From Synaphobranchus kaupii (taxonomy: Eukaryota; Chordata; Actinopteri; Anguilliformes; Synaphobranchidae), in assembly GCA_029718625.1 (NCBI GenBank), contig CM056383.1, positions 68,598,131-68,662,130 on the forward strand: 64,000 bases of DNA. The letters run 5' to 3'. Shown here one piece after another: positions 12,274-23,589 of the stretch. Below the pieces are notes generated by a model, which was given only the letters and a program-made list of their open reading frames with translations, did no database searches and was not told the origin of the DNA. The translations under genes and the position numbers were made by a program. Position 1 is the first letter of the stretch. Each line of letters begins with the position of its first letter.

Positions 12274-12514
12274 GTACACCAGGGGGTTTTCAACCTTTTC
12301 TGATCCAGGGATCCCCATCCAGGCTCAAAGGACCCCCATCATAACTTAAATGATATATATATATATTTTTTTTTAATAAAAAAAAAGGTTTTATAATTTG
12401 AAATTGTTTCCCAAATCTATATATAGTCATTGCATATCAAGTCTGGCCAGGGATCTCTTACAGAACCTTCAAGGACCCCAGGGGCCCACAAACCCCCTGT
12501 TGAAAAACCCAGGC
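12274..12514. mobile_element. Probable MITE, degraded
   Basis: The left end CAGGGGGTTTTCAACCTTTT is inversely related to the right end CCCCCTGTTGAAAAACCCAGG. Inner segments (GGATCCCCATCC...AAGGACCCC against AAGGACCCCAGGGGCC) also pair. The centre is AT-rich. GTACAC occurs on both sides and could be a target duplication, but its length does not settle a superfamily. Confidence 0.5.
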
Positions 12515-12529
12515 TGTACACTAATAGCA

Positions 12530-13185
12530 AAAAAAAAAACAGGCACAGAATAGTACATGGTGGTTTTTGCTGTTAGTACAATAGTGGTGGTTTTTGCTGG
12601 ACAAAGAACCAGTTTAGTAGCGACACACATATGCTGTCGTCATAGTAGAATATGAGGATATTTCAGTTCAGCTGTATGACAGCATTTGTCTCTGTCATGT
12701 GTCGTTAATGCGGCTGCTCCTAACCTGGGTTGATGGAAATCATTCAGGACTGTCGCAGTATTGCCTTGTTTTTGCGCAACAGGAGGATACAATTGACAGA
12801 CATGGCCTTTGCAAGTTATGAGCATCGATATGTCTGCACTCCGTGAGGAGTATGTCTAGTGCGTCGATTTCTATGGTCAGGTCATCCCATTACCTTCAAG
12901 CAGAGGCAGAGGGAAATGAGTAATATTTACATTCTGCCACGAGCTTGACGAGAGGCTTTTACCGCCGTTATTTTTCCTGCGCCTGTTAATAAATGTACAG
13001 GCCAAGGCCTCTACCTGGGAAAAAAAAAATCATAATACATGTCAAATACACGTCAGCGAGTTACACCAGAACCTTTTTAACCGCCACTCCTCGCCATGTG
13101 GATGGCGTTACGGCTGCGTGTATTTCTCGACGGTACAGTTTGCATGTCAGACGGGATTGTCAGGGAGCAGATGGCCTTTGTTTCC
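12530..13185. other. Unique non-coding sequence
   Basis: Single-copy sequence; no gene or repeat could be supported. Confidence 0.35.
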
Positions 13186-13190
13186 ACAAA

Positions 13191-13260
13191 CCCCCCCCCC
13201 CCCCCCCCCCCCCCACCCCCACCCCCACCCCCACCCCCACCTACACACACCCCACCCCAC
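13191..13260. repeat. Poly-C (24) followed by (CCCCCA)n
   Basis: Run of 24 C at 13191-13214, then a CCCCCA hexanucleotide series and CACACA/CCCCA. Confidence 0.95.
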
Positions 13261-13377
13261 CCCACTCCCAGGTCTCAGTCAGGAGAGAGAGGCGTGTTTG
13301 GCTCTCCAAGCGGTTTTTGGGTGTCCGCTTCGCAGTGCGAATGTGAGAAGCCGGCCACTGTAATCACAAACGACTAT

Positions 13378-13490
13378 TAGATTGATGAGATTGCGGGCCT
13401 GGCTCTTTAAATATTTATACGCGCAGCTGAGGAAACGGCGGAGAGGCGGGAATGGCATCCGACGGCGATAAAGAGAGCGAACGCTTTTTC
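13378..13490. other. Candidate conserved non-coding block
   Basis: GATGAGATTGCGGGCCTGG, TTTAAATATTTATACGCG and a GATAAAG motif lie in a short unique island between homopolymers. The guess rests on composition only. Confidence 0.2.
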
Positions 13491-13503
13491 TCAGGGCCGG
13501 CTC

Positions 13504-13527
13504 GGGGGGGGGGGGGGGGGGGGGGGG
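13504..13527. repeat. Poly-G tract (24)
   Basis: Uninterrupted run of 24 G. Confidence 0.95.
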
Positions 13528-13787
13528 TCAGAATTATTCAACGTTACGGCACGTCGATTTCCCCCCTTCCAAAAGCACTCCGCCCCCCTTTCTCTTCGCT
13601 CCTTATAAGGCTCCTCCGACCTCAAAGGGAATTATTATGTTTAAACGCCGAGCCGCTTCGCCCCGTTTCGCGGAAGAAAGAGGGAAATTGTGCACGCCGT
13701 TTCACCTCTTTTATACCGGACTTATTTCCACCTCTTTTCTGGGAGAGCTGGGGGCAGGTGGAGGCAGGGGGTGGGTGGGAGGGGGTT

Positions 13788-13810
13788 GGGGGGGGGGGGG
13801 GGGGGGGGGG
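13788..13810. repeat. Poly-G tract (23)
   Basis: Run of 23 G preceded by G-rich GGGTGGGAGGGGGTT, a strong potential quadruplex. Confidence 0.95.
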
Positions 13811-14080
13811 AGCGTGAAGGAAGGGCTCTTTGATATTTATCTATGGAGCATCCTGGCACCCTCTCTCCGACACGCCCTCACCACAAGGCCCAACTGTCGC
13901 CTTCCAGGCCTTTTATTCTCCTCGACCCTCGGAGCCCGAAAGCTTTCGCCAAAGCCGCCTCTCGATCCCCCTTTCCCCCTCACATCCGCGCCCTTTGTGT
14001 GCCACTTACTGGGGTCTTTCACACCCCTGCGAGGGCCCAAAGGCTGTGCCAGTTGGCTTTGGCCCCCTGTGGGTTTGCTT

Positions 14081-14095
14081 GGGGGGGGGGGGGGG
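14081..14095. repeat. Poly-G tract (15)
   Basis: Uninterrupted run of 15 G. Confidence 0.9.
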
Positions 14096-14794
14096 TCGGG
14101 GGATTTGATCACAAAAACCATCAGTGGTATAATTTTCAGCCTCCTTCTCGAAATTAGCCAGGTTGGAGAGGGCAATTCCCCCGGCTCCCTGCGCTAAACG
14201 GACGACGTGGCTTCACGTAGCATGCCGGCATCTTGGTGCTTGGAACAATGGTCTCGTTAATATGTTCTGGTGAGTAGACATGACCGTGCCAGCAGGTGTT
14301 TGCTAACCTTGCTTCACCTTCTCAAAAGCAATGCTGATGATCTCAACCTTATACATTCTATTTTTATTTTCATTTTGACACTTTCCATTCCAACCGCCCT
14401 CTGCACCAGATTTACAGATTTACCCAAAGTCAAAGATTAAAGACTGCCCCCCCTGTTTTTACCTAGAATAGATTAACTAATGTGCATGTTCAACAGTAAC
14501 AGATGGGGAGGTCATGACTGAAGGTGCAAAGTTCCAAATTTAGCTGGAAATGTGGCAGTCCTATTTTCTCTCCATCCTACCATTGAGCGTCCGCTTGTTA
14601 TATTGACAGCTCACATAAATATTTCCATGGATTGTTCATGTAATGTCCAGTGTTCCCCTACAGAAACCGGAGCTCGCGCGTATAGCTACGTGAGATCGTT
14701 TCGCATTTTCCGACGCAGAACACGTCTTCGGCAGGAACTGAGAAAAAGCGACTGAGCGTAAATTTTGTTTGGTGATAAGCCAAATAGAGAACTG

Positions 14795-14811
14795 CCCCCC
14801 CCCCCCCCCCC
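14795..14811. repeat. Poly-C tract (17)
   Basis: Uninterrupted run of 17 C. Confidence 0.9.
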
Positions 14812-14819
14812 TTTCTGAG

Positions 14820-17760
14820 GTTTTTAATAAACATCTTGTAAGATAAGCAAACTTCACAAACGCACTTCCTCTTACAGCCGAGCTCAGCACAAAAGAACAA
14901 CGGCGGAGTTTCCATAAATACACGCGTGGACAAAATAAACATAATAATAACAATACCTAAACATGCGGATATCCCAGTGTTGTAATAACACAACAAACGG
15001 TATAATATTCTATAAATTACATTAATATCCTGTCTGTATTGTCAACAGTTTACAAGTTGCCGCCAAGGCTCTTATTTCATAGATCTCACGGGTAAAAAAA
15101 AAAAAAAAAAAAAACTCATTCAGTTAATCAACATTCAAAATGGAAGCCGGCCATAGTGCTGTTCTGTCTCACCCTCACCTGGAGATTATCATCTGTATGT
15201 GTCTGGAGTCTCTTCCTGTAGGTTTCTTTTTTCTTCTCTGCATTTCCTTCGCCTCTGTGAGAAAGGCGCTGGGAGTCTGATTTATGTCCTCGCGGCGCTC
15301 CGTGCGGAGTTTAAAAAGCATGAAAATGCTAGGCCGCTGGCTGGCAGCGCACCAGGTTCGGTGGAGCCCAGTGATGTCCATTTGATTGGTGATGTTGAAT
15401 TACCACTTCCCTTAGACTGCCAACACAATGCACTCACCCAAGCAACCCTGCGGTGCAGAGTAGCCTTAAAGGGGTGGGGGGGGGGTATGAGGACTAGAAC
15501 ACATTGATACAATATGGTCTGAAAACGCTATTTCAGAAAGGTTAATTGATCTGAAGTTATCGGGTAAGCAAACGTATATTGTTGTGAGGGTACTTTTACC
15601 TTTGCTCAGTACAAAATCGATGCCATTTAAATGTTCTTACCATGGCGATCGTGCACCGGCCGGAAACTGAGATGGCCTCAACCGCAGACAGTAACTATGG
15701 TCGTGTGTCAGTGCATAACCAATAATGAAAATGTCCTCACAAGCCAGAGCTGAGCCTTGCGGAGAAGCCACCCACACGGGAGGGGAGCGGGGGGTGTAGG
15801 CTGTTTGCCTGGTTGTTTTTACTACGGTTCGACATTCATTTTGTTTAATTACAACAGACCCTTACTTGGCTATTGTATGGGAACCAACTGAAAACTCCAT
15901 ATTGCTCTCTGGCTCCTAGGAAACGTACATCAAGCGAAGCGGATCTCCAGGGCGCCCACGAGTGTGAGCGCATAGTACTATATACGTATGTAATCCTAGA
16001 GTGCGGGGCCACGGCATTCAGGCATTTTACATCATCTTTAAACATACAGTACAGTAGAGCAGATGGCCTGTCAACTCCAGGAAAAGAGATTAGGCCTATT
16101 CATTTGGTTCAAATTGCAAGCTAATTTATTACAAACTGCCGTGCAAAAACGGGAATTACTTCTCAAGAGGAATCATAATCAGCCGTCATTTTGACAGTGC
16201 CACTGCAGCGACAATGTTTTTTAAACACTGTTACAAGGAGAAGAAAATGTTTATCACCCGGTACTAGCTAAGGTGTTGTGTTAAAAAAAAAAAAGATGTA
16301 TTAGTGACATCACCCAGTACTTCAGAGACCAGAGGTCTTCTCAAGGATCGGTTTCAGAGCAGCATACGCTTCCCTCTAAGCTCTTTGACACTGAGCGCAT
16401 TGGAGCGGTCTTGACGATGGTTGTCATGGAAACGAGAGTTGGCTTTCACACTGGCACAGATGTGTTAGCGCGGAGATGAGGGTACGGCAGCCAAGAAGGG
16501 ACACTGGGGGCTCAGTGGAAAAAACAATGTGACATCGCAATCAACATGAACACATGGAGGTGGTGAGTGAGAGGGGTCACTGAGGAGGTAATTTTGTAAT
16601 TAAGGCTTTATTCTATTCTATAATGACCTAATATGAATATGTGAGAGATGACGTCACTGCTGTCAAACCCTAATAAACGAGTCGTTATCCAGGCGCCGTT
16701 CGGCTCACATGCTGCAGCCTGATATTAAAGATATAGCCTTTGTTTTATGTTCAAAGTATGTAGGGAGATGTGTGAATGACTGTAGGCTACTAGGTACCCA
16801 CGCCCATTCTTGTAATCTCTGATATCATTCCTGACACGATGCACTAATATTACCCCTTCCACAACACACTGACATCACCAGAGGAAAGGAAACATCGGCG
16901 GCATGTCCACTCCGCCACGCTCCCTGCCGTTTATAGCCTTCAGCGTTATCGGTGCAGTATCGCCGAATTCCTGCCCGCCTCGTAACGGCACAGCCCCGCG
17001 CTGCCAACACGCCGCACCCAGCGTATTGTAGTAAACACTCCCAAACAGCAGAGCGTAGGCCTACACGCATCCAGCTTAACATCCTCCCGCTGACCTAATG
17101 TTACTGAAATTCCCGTTGAGTTTCAAAAGTACACTAAATTCGACTGCTTTCCCCCCCCGCTCTGATAGCTACCTGCTGAGAATGAATGAGCCGAACTCGG
17201 GAAAGCACAAATATAGCTGCAGGGTTTGTTTCCTGCGGTTGTGCGTCAGGAAGGAACGCAGACGATTCATGCACAATGCTTTTAACTCCACGGACGTCTC
17301 TCTCAACGGATGGATCAGTGTGGAACTTTTATTTACTTACTAGAATTGTACTGCCACTCCCCATACACGGAATCACGCCCATTCAGAATAGACAAGACAT
17401 GTAAAAATATCTTTAAATCTGTATCAAACTAGTTTGATAACGATTTTAAAAAGCTCAAAGCTTTTTTTTAACTGATCATCATAGCCTAATATTGTGGCCA
17501 TCTTGCTCATATCATTATGAATAGAAATAAAAAAGAATTATGCTCCTATGTTGTTGTGTGAAATAACAAAAATGAATGAAATTATTTTTAAACAAAATGG
17601 TTTTTTATGTTCAAGGCTAAAATATTTTATGCGCATTCATTTCCACTTTTTGAATGGTGGGGCTGATTGGATGGGACACACATTGCCCTTTGTTTTAAAT
17701 TGAGAGAATAGAATAATTCATATTGCAGAGCAAACATCTGATGTCTAGATCCCAACCTGG
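14820..17760. other. Unique non-coding sequence
   Basis: No exon or recognised mobile element. It contains a poly-A run near 15096 and the X-box-like site at 16420. Short open frames have no splice context. Confidence 0.35.
16420..16433. promoter_or_regulatory. RFX X-box-like site
   Basis: GTTGTCATGGAAAC differs by one base from the canonical palindromic RFX site GTTGCCATGGAAAC. One site without a gene beside it is weak evidence for function. Confidence 0.3.
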
Positions 17761-17785
17761 CTTTGGACGTGTTATAAAATCAACT

Positions 17786-17860
17786 CACACACAAACACAC
17801 ACACACCACATGCAAACACACGCGCCACACACACACACACACACACACACCACACACATG
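17786..17860. repeat. (CA)n microsatellite, interrupted
   Basis: CACACA with CACCACATGC and GCGCC interruptions. Confidence 0.9.
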
Positions 17861-17939
17861 CAAGCAGTCCCCCTTCACCGACTCAGTAAGAATTACAGTA
17901 GAGACCGCTAAAGCAGGCAGCGGGATTTAAAGGACTATC

Positions 17940-20760
17940 TTTTCGAATGAGCATTGTTATCATAATCCATTTTGCCATTATGGCTTGTCAATCTGTCAAG
18001 CACCTGGGTGTTGCTGCTGTATTGGAATAGGGCCCCCAAATGTCAGCGTTGTCTCTCAAAATGGCACATTTCGAATGTCGAAATAAACAAATGAAACAAA
18101 CATAAATATGACCGCCACTCCTCTGTGTGTTGCATTGTTATGATTAATGTGGCAAATTCAATAGCGCTGCCATTTCATAGACGGGGGGGGGGCAGCGGGA
18201 GGCGGCTGGAGGAGACGGCGTCGGTGCGCGAGAGTCGGCAGTCCGCCCAACGTTATCGGCATCGCCCACGCCGGGGCCATGTGTCACTCACACCGGAAGG
18301 ACAGCAGTCTGCTGGGGGTGCGGTGCGGAGGGGAGGGGAGGGGAGGTGCACCCCCAGCAGGGCACATACAGAAACTAAGAGACAGAGAAAAATTTTAGTT
18401 TTTCCCCCCGCAGAGGAGCGACGGCTTTTTAAGCAACAGGACCGTCATCGTTCCACGTTAAATCGCTTGTGTACCATGGACAAAAAATAAATTTTTTATA
18501 CACAAAGGTTTGTGGTGAGGCCTTGCCATTACCCTCCAAATCTCCGTGATCTTTTGCCGTCTCTGTATTTCAATTTGACATTTTGCGCGAATTTCAGGGC
18601 CTGTCGAAACAACCGACTGAGGCTCAACTCTGAGGTAAGTCTCTGTCACCGCTGTATTAATGACTTCTGTCCACCCCTGGACTCAAGCGCTCAGCTATTC
18701 GGCCAGAATCCTCTTTAACACTTCCTCATCTACAACCTTGCGTCCTTTGGGACACTACCAGTACGTGCGGCGTACGTTTGGGGGATACAATGCGACCTGT
18801 GTCAGGTTGAGTCCCTGCGTTTTCCAGGAGGGTCATGCAGCAACACGACGCGGTAGACCCCATGCCCCGCATGAAGGTGTGGCCCCACGCCGTCGCGGGG
18901 AAAGTGCGGTGCGGAGTTTTCAGCGCTGTGTAAGCGATCCGCCGTATTTACCCAGCATGCTCTACAGCCCGTGAAGTGGTGGGAGAGGATCCTGGGATGC
19001 CTTTCGGGCAAAGACTGAGAGGCACATTGTTCGACGGGACGGGGCGTTGCTCACTCCGAAATCTTGATGGACGATAACCAGCCTTCTGAAACCACAGGGC
19101 ATGAAGAATGAACGAGACCGAATGTTCCTTAACACGGAAAAAACCACAGCAGCAAACATCCTCCTACTAAATACTTACAATTACTCGTGTGGGGGTGAAA
19201 GGTCAGAGGTCAGGTACGTTTACAGGCGGGAAAGCCCTTGAGCTTAGAGTCTGAAGGAGGAATAAGAGGTAGAGATCAGGAAGTGTGTGGTGTGTGTGTG
19301 TACATGCGTGTTCATTTGTGTGGGAGAGAGGCAGACGGCCAAGCGGAGAAAGAGAGGAAAAGAGATCAGATCTCTGTATTTCTGTACGGAGGAGTGGCCA
19401 CAGTGCTGCTTTAGGGCAGAAATGGCCCGTTGATGGATGGAAGCACAGCGGCCCATGTCCTCGGTCACTGCGGGTCCTTAGACAGCCCGTTAGCCCCCTA
19501 TCCAAACAGTGCATTCTACACACAGCGGATCTGTAGAGAGCTGCGCCATTACACTCATCACCAGGTACGATCTTTGCTGTCGGTACATTTGGAACGACAC
19601 TGGAGTTGGTGTTCAAATGATGAGGTGAGGAATTGAATAGTGAGCCATTTGACAGCTGATTGGTCGGAACTAACATCAATCACCAGGATGAAGCATTTAA
19701 GAGTGATTCTGTATCAACATTTAAGGGTCATTTACACCCCCTCTGCCAATCACTGACTTCACTTTTAACAATTATTGCCTCCCCTATTAATGACCTCACC
19801 AGCCGCCCCCGCCCCGGAGGCAGATCCAAGCACGGGGAATCAGAGGGAGAGGAGGGGGGCTGACAAAATGTACAATTCCCAGAATTCCCACACCTACACA
19901 AATATCAAGTACTGATGAATGTGAGAATCTCAGTCCGATATTTTATCTCCAGATGTTTAAAACTGAAAGAATGAACGGTCCACAGGAAAAAAAAAAAAGT
20001 GTCACAACATCCCTCTTCAACTTTGGGTTGGAACCAGAAAAATGTAAAACAACGGAGTTTTTATGCTCCCGCTGATAGCCTGGAAGACTGCGCTGAGCTG
20101 TAAATACACCCTGGATACTTCATCCTGACTCATCACACCGTCCGTAAGCCTGGAGACCCAGAGTACAAGAGTAACAAACAGGTAATGAACCGAGAGCCTT
20201 ACAGACCGAAGACAAACGCAAACATGATCACCTCTTTCCCTGGCGCGTCTCCGTATTCATCAGTGAAGGCCAACCCTACTGGGAGACGCCGTCGGGTTCT
20301 CCGCCTCAAAGGAGAAGCCAGAAAACACTCCATTGTTTTTTGCACGTGGACTTAGACTGCCCCCTTGTGAGCTACACACGGTATAGCAAGCCACGACGAT
20401 GGAATATTGTGGCGAAGTGCTTTCCCCTCACAGAAAACAACGTAGGAATACAAGTGGGAATGCTATACAAGTGGGAATGCTATACAAGTGGGAATGCTAT
20501 GAGAGATTTCCTCATCATCCACCCACACCCCCCCCACCCCATCCTTCTACCCATCACCACCCACTCCGATACCGATCACCCACAATGCCCATCTCCTCCA
20601 TTCCACCAATCAAAACCAGGCCAAATTAACTAGGCTTGCATCACGACAATTTGCTGAATTTAGTGAATGGCACCAACTGACAGTAAATGGCATCCAAGTT
20701 CCAGCAGGCAGAGTAGTGCTGGTTTTGAGTGTCTCTTGGAACACAGTCTAAAGAAAGAAA
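17940..20760. other. Unique non-coding sequence
   Basis: Mixed sequence with no supported gene. Features noticed: (GGGGA)n near 18330-18347, short TG and GA tracts at 19285-19360, a repeated phrase CAAGTGGGAATGCTATA (three times, about 20451-20500), and C/CA-rich sequence to 20600. Confidence 0.35.
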
Positions 20761-21066
20761 GAATAATCAGATTGAAGAAGCGAGTGGATAAGGCCGGCGA
20801 GAGTGATGGCGTGTAGCGTATGTCACTGTGACTAATGTTTTCTCTCTATTTTCTGATGTATTATTAAGGTGTAAGCGAGAGCAGTATTTGCGGTTGCAGG
20901 GGAAACCGTGTGCACAGACACTAACACTCACACAGACCCAGACTAACACACAGGCAGGAAGCAATGGCGCTGTTTCTCCCAGCTTCCTGTGTGCATCCAC
21001 ATGTGCTTTTACACACAGGTGTGTCATCAGAGAAACACAGTCTGAGAGACTGTGATAATCGTCATT

Positions 21067-21102
21067 CATTTCTCTCTCTCTCTATCTCTCTAACTCTCTC
21101 TA

Positions 21103-21177
<75 letters not shown>

Positions 21178-21187
21178 ATCTCTCTAA

Positions 21188-21219
<32 letters not shown>

Positions 21220-21366
21220 TTCTTTTCCTCTCATCTCTCCCCCCTTTCTCCCCCTCTCCCTCCCACTCTCTTTCTCTCCCTCTCTCCCATTCTCTTACTC
21301 TCTCCTTGCTCCCTCTCTTTCTCTTTCTCTTCCTGGTTCCTGTCTCTTTCTCCCCTCCCTCTCCAG
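21067..21366. repeat. ~300-bp polypyrimidine (CT)n tract
   Basis: Nearly pure CTCT, TCTTT and CCCT sequence on the + strand. It is the strand-inverse in composition of the purine tract at 6993-7318. Potential triplex-forming DNA. Confidence 0.95.
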
Positions 21367-21924
21367 TCTGTGTTAATAGCACTTGTTTTTGATGGTATCT
21401 GAGCCTGCGAGCGATGTGTTGGGAGTGCGGTCGAGTCCAGGACAGTTCATTGACTCTGGAGTGGGGCTCATTGTGTTTTCGGCAGAAACGGCTTGTCTGA
21501 GAGAGAGAGAGAGGCCGAGAGAGATCTTATCCCGTTTTTCCTCCACACGGCTACCGGGAGCGTCAGCAGCGTATAACGTGGGTGTCCCGGGTACACATCC
21601 CGCCCACCAGCTTTCCCGCTGATTACCAGTCGCGATTACCCGCCCGTTCACGCTCACTCAACACCGGCGGGAGAATTTAGCCATCAGATCGGACAGCGGG
21701 GGGGGCTGTTCTGGATCTTTGGAGGAAACCCAGGCCCGAACAGAGGTCCCTATTGTGTGCAAAAGAGAGGTTTTGATTTTTTGATCTTGACAGACAACCC
21801 CGCAGCTACTCTGAGCTGTGAAGTGAGAGGACAGAGTGGGAGTATTCCACTTTGACTTTTCAATTTCCCCCTCTATAACCACTGAGCAAAGAGGACTTCT
21901 GAAGTCTGAAGTGCTTGATGTGGG

Positions 21925-21925
<1 letters not shown>

Positions 21926-21961
<36 letters not shown>

Positions 21962-21965
21962 CGTG

Positions 21966-22037
<72 letters not shown>
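21926..22037. repeat. (TG)n microsatellite
   Basis: About 110 bp of TG with GGGCG and TATA interruptions, ending in GGGTGGGTGG. Confidence 0.95.
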
Positions 22038-22045
<8 letters not shown>

Positions 22046-22174
22046 GACACAGGCCCCACATCTTGGCCATTTGCACAGAGACCCCCCCCCCACCCCTCCT
22101 CTCCCATCACCCCTGTCTCAGACGTCGGTGGCAGAGCATGCTGGGTAAACACACAGCCTTCTGCACCATACTCA

Positions 22175-22365
22175 GTCCATCACAGCTGCTGAAGCTGGCT
22201 CCTGGAGGTTTTCACTCCAACCCTAACAAAGCACAGCCCGTTCAACAGCTAAAGATCTCCTTGAGCTGCTAATTAATATTATCAAGTGTGTCAAATTAGG
22301 GTTGAAATGAAAACCTACAGGATGGTAGATCTCCAGGAACAGGGTTGGGGACCACTGGTGTAGGG
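22175..22365. mobile_element. Probable non-autonomous element, hAT-like
   Basis: CTCCTGGAGGTTTTCACTCC near the left end pairs imperfectly with the right part GGTAGATCTCCAGGAACAGG followed by GTTGGGGACCACTGGTG. The interior GCTGCTAATTAATATTATC and AACCCTAACAAAGCACA pair only weakly with the other half. Right-end wording of this kind is common in fish MITEs. The left terminus and target duplication were not resolved. Confidence 0.4.
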
Positions 22366-22436
22366 CCTGTCGGGGGATTATAGCTAGTCTTTGTTTTATT
22401 TTTTGTGTTAATTTCTTCAGGTTCCACTGGAAAGCA

Positions 22437-22872
22437 GGTGTGTGTCTAAGTTGCAGGTGTGTCGTGGCTAAGCAGCGGGTGTGTTGTTGCTAAGCAGCGG
22501 GTGTGTCGTGACTCTAAGCAGCAAGTGTGTTGTTGCTAAGCAGCAGGTGTGTTGTTGCTATGCAGCAGGTGTGTCCTGGCTCTAAGCAGCAGGTGTGTTG
22601 TGTCTAAGTGCAGGTGTGTTGTGACTCTAATCAGCAGGTGTGTCGTTGCTAAGCAGCAGGTGTGTTGTTCCTAAGCAGCAGGTGTGTCATGACTGTAAGC
22701 AGCAGGTGTGTTGGTCCTAAGCAGCAATTGTGTATTGGCTAATCAGCAGGTGTGCTGTTGCTAAGCAGCAGGTGTGCCGTTGCTAAGCAGCAGGTGTGCC
22801 GTTGCAAAGCAGCAGGTGTGCTGTTGCTAATCAGCAGGTGTGCGGTTGCTAAGCAGCAGGTGTGTTGTGGCA
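22437..22872. repeat. 22-bp minisatellite (~19-20 copies)
   Basis: The unit is approximately CTAAGCAGCAGGTGTGTTGTTG, with variants that insert or drop 2-3 bases (GTGACTCTAAGCAG, GTCGTGGCTAAG). Divergent copies make it irregular. It directly abuts the hAT MITE at 22885. Confidence 0.9.
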
Positions 22873-22884
22873 GAGTAGCTAAGG

Positions 22885-23078
22885 CAATGATACTCATTCC
22901 TGGTCCTGGAGGGCCGCAGGGTCTGCTGGTTTTTGTTGTTACTCAGTACTTAAGTGATCAATTAAAGCAGCCAATAACCACACCTGGTTTCTTAGGTCTG
23001 AATTGGTTGCTGATATTAAGGCGAAAACCAAAACCAGCAAACCCTGCGGCCCTCCAGGACCAGGTATGCGCATCACTG
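22885..23078. mobile_element. hAT-type MITE, 194 bp, with perfect 8-bp target duplication
   Basis: AGCTAAGG occurs immediately before (22877-22884) and after (23079-23086). The ends are inverted repeats of about 35 bp: the left begins CAATGATACTCATTCCTGGT and the right, read inversely, begins CAGTGATGCGCATACCTGGT; both continue CCTGGAGGGCCGCAG. An 8-bp duplication with CAR termini is diagnostic of hAT. There is no coding capacity. Confidence 0.88.
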
Positions 23079-23218
23079 AGCTAAGGGGCGGCGCTTTCAG
23101 AAGCTCCTCCCTGAACACCCAGCCTGTGCTAACCGTGTGTCGTGACTGCAGGAGACTAGGGAATTAACTTTAAATCCTATATATGTGAGGTGAGTGGGAC
23201 CAAGAGCCGTATGCTGAA

Positions 23219-23256
<38 letters not shown>
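23219..23256. repeat. (TA)n microsatellite
   Basis: About 36 bp of TA repeat followed by a 14-G run at 23264-23277. Confidence 0.95.
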
Positions 23257-23258
<2 letters not shown>

Positions 23259-23455
23259 GGGGAGGGGGGGGGGGGGGAAAAATGATTTTGGAATGGACGG
23301 AGAGTGGAATATAGCTGAATAAATCTGCCCTCCCTTTGAGTCTGGCACGGAATCTAAAATACCAATCATCTCCGAGCGGATTGGTTCCTTCCATCCCATT
23401 GGGGCCTTCTCTCGGGTACCGGATTGATTTTATTTTTTTTGTACCTTTTTTTCCA

Positions 23456-23478
23456 CCCCCCCCCCCCCCCCCCCCCCC
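23456..23478. repeat. Poly-C tract (23)
   Basis: Uninterrupted run of 23 C. Confidence 0.95.
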
Positions 23479-23542
23479 TCTCCTTCTTTTATAAATTGCA
23501 TTTTCTCGGCTCACGGCGGACTACAAAGAGAAATAGAGTGGC

Positions 23543-23543
<1 letters not shown>

Positions 23544-23580
<37 letters not shown>
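23544..23580. repeat. (GA)n microsatellite
   Basis: Pure GA repeat of about 36 bp. Confidence 0.95.
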
Positions 23581-23581
<1 letters not shown>

Positions 23582-23589
23582 GGCGAGGC

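Noticed and set aside
22437..22872. CRISPR array
   Set aside because: The 22-bp units are directly tandem without unique spacers, in a vertebrate genome; it is a minisatellite.
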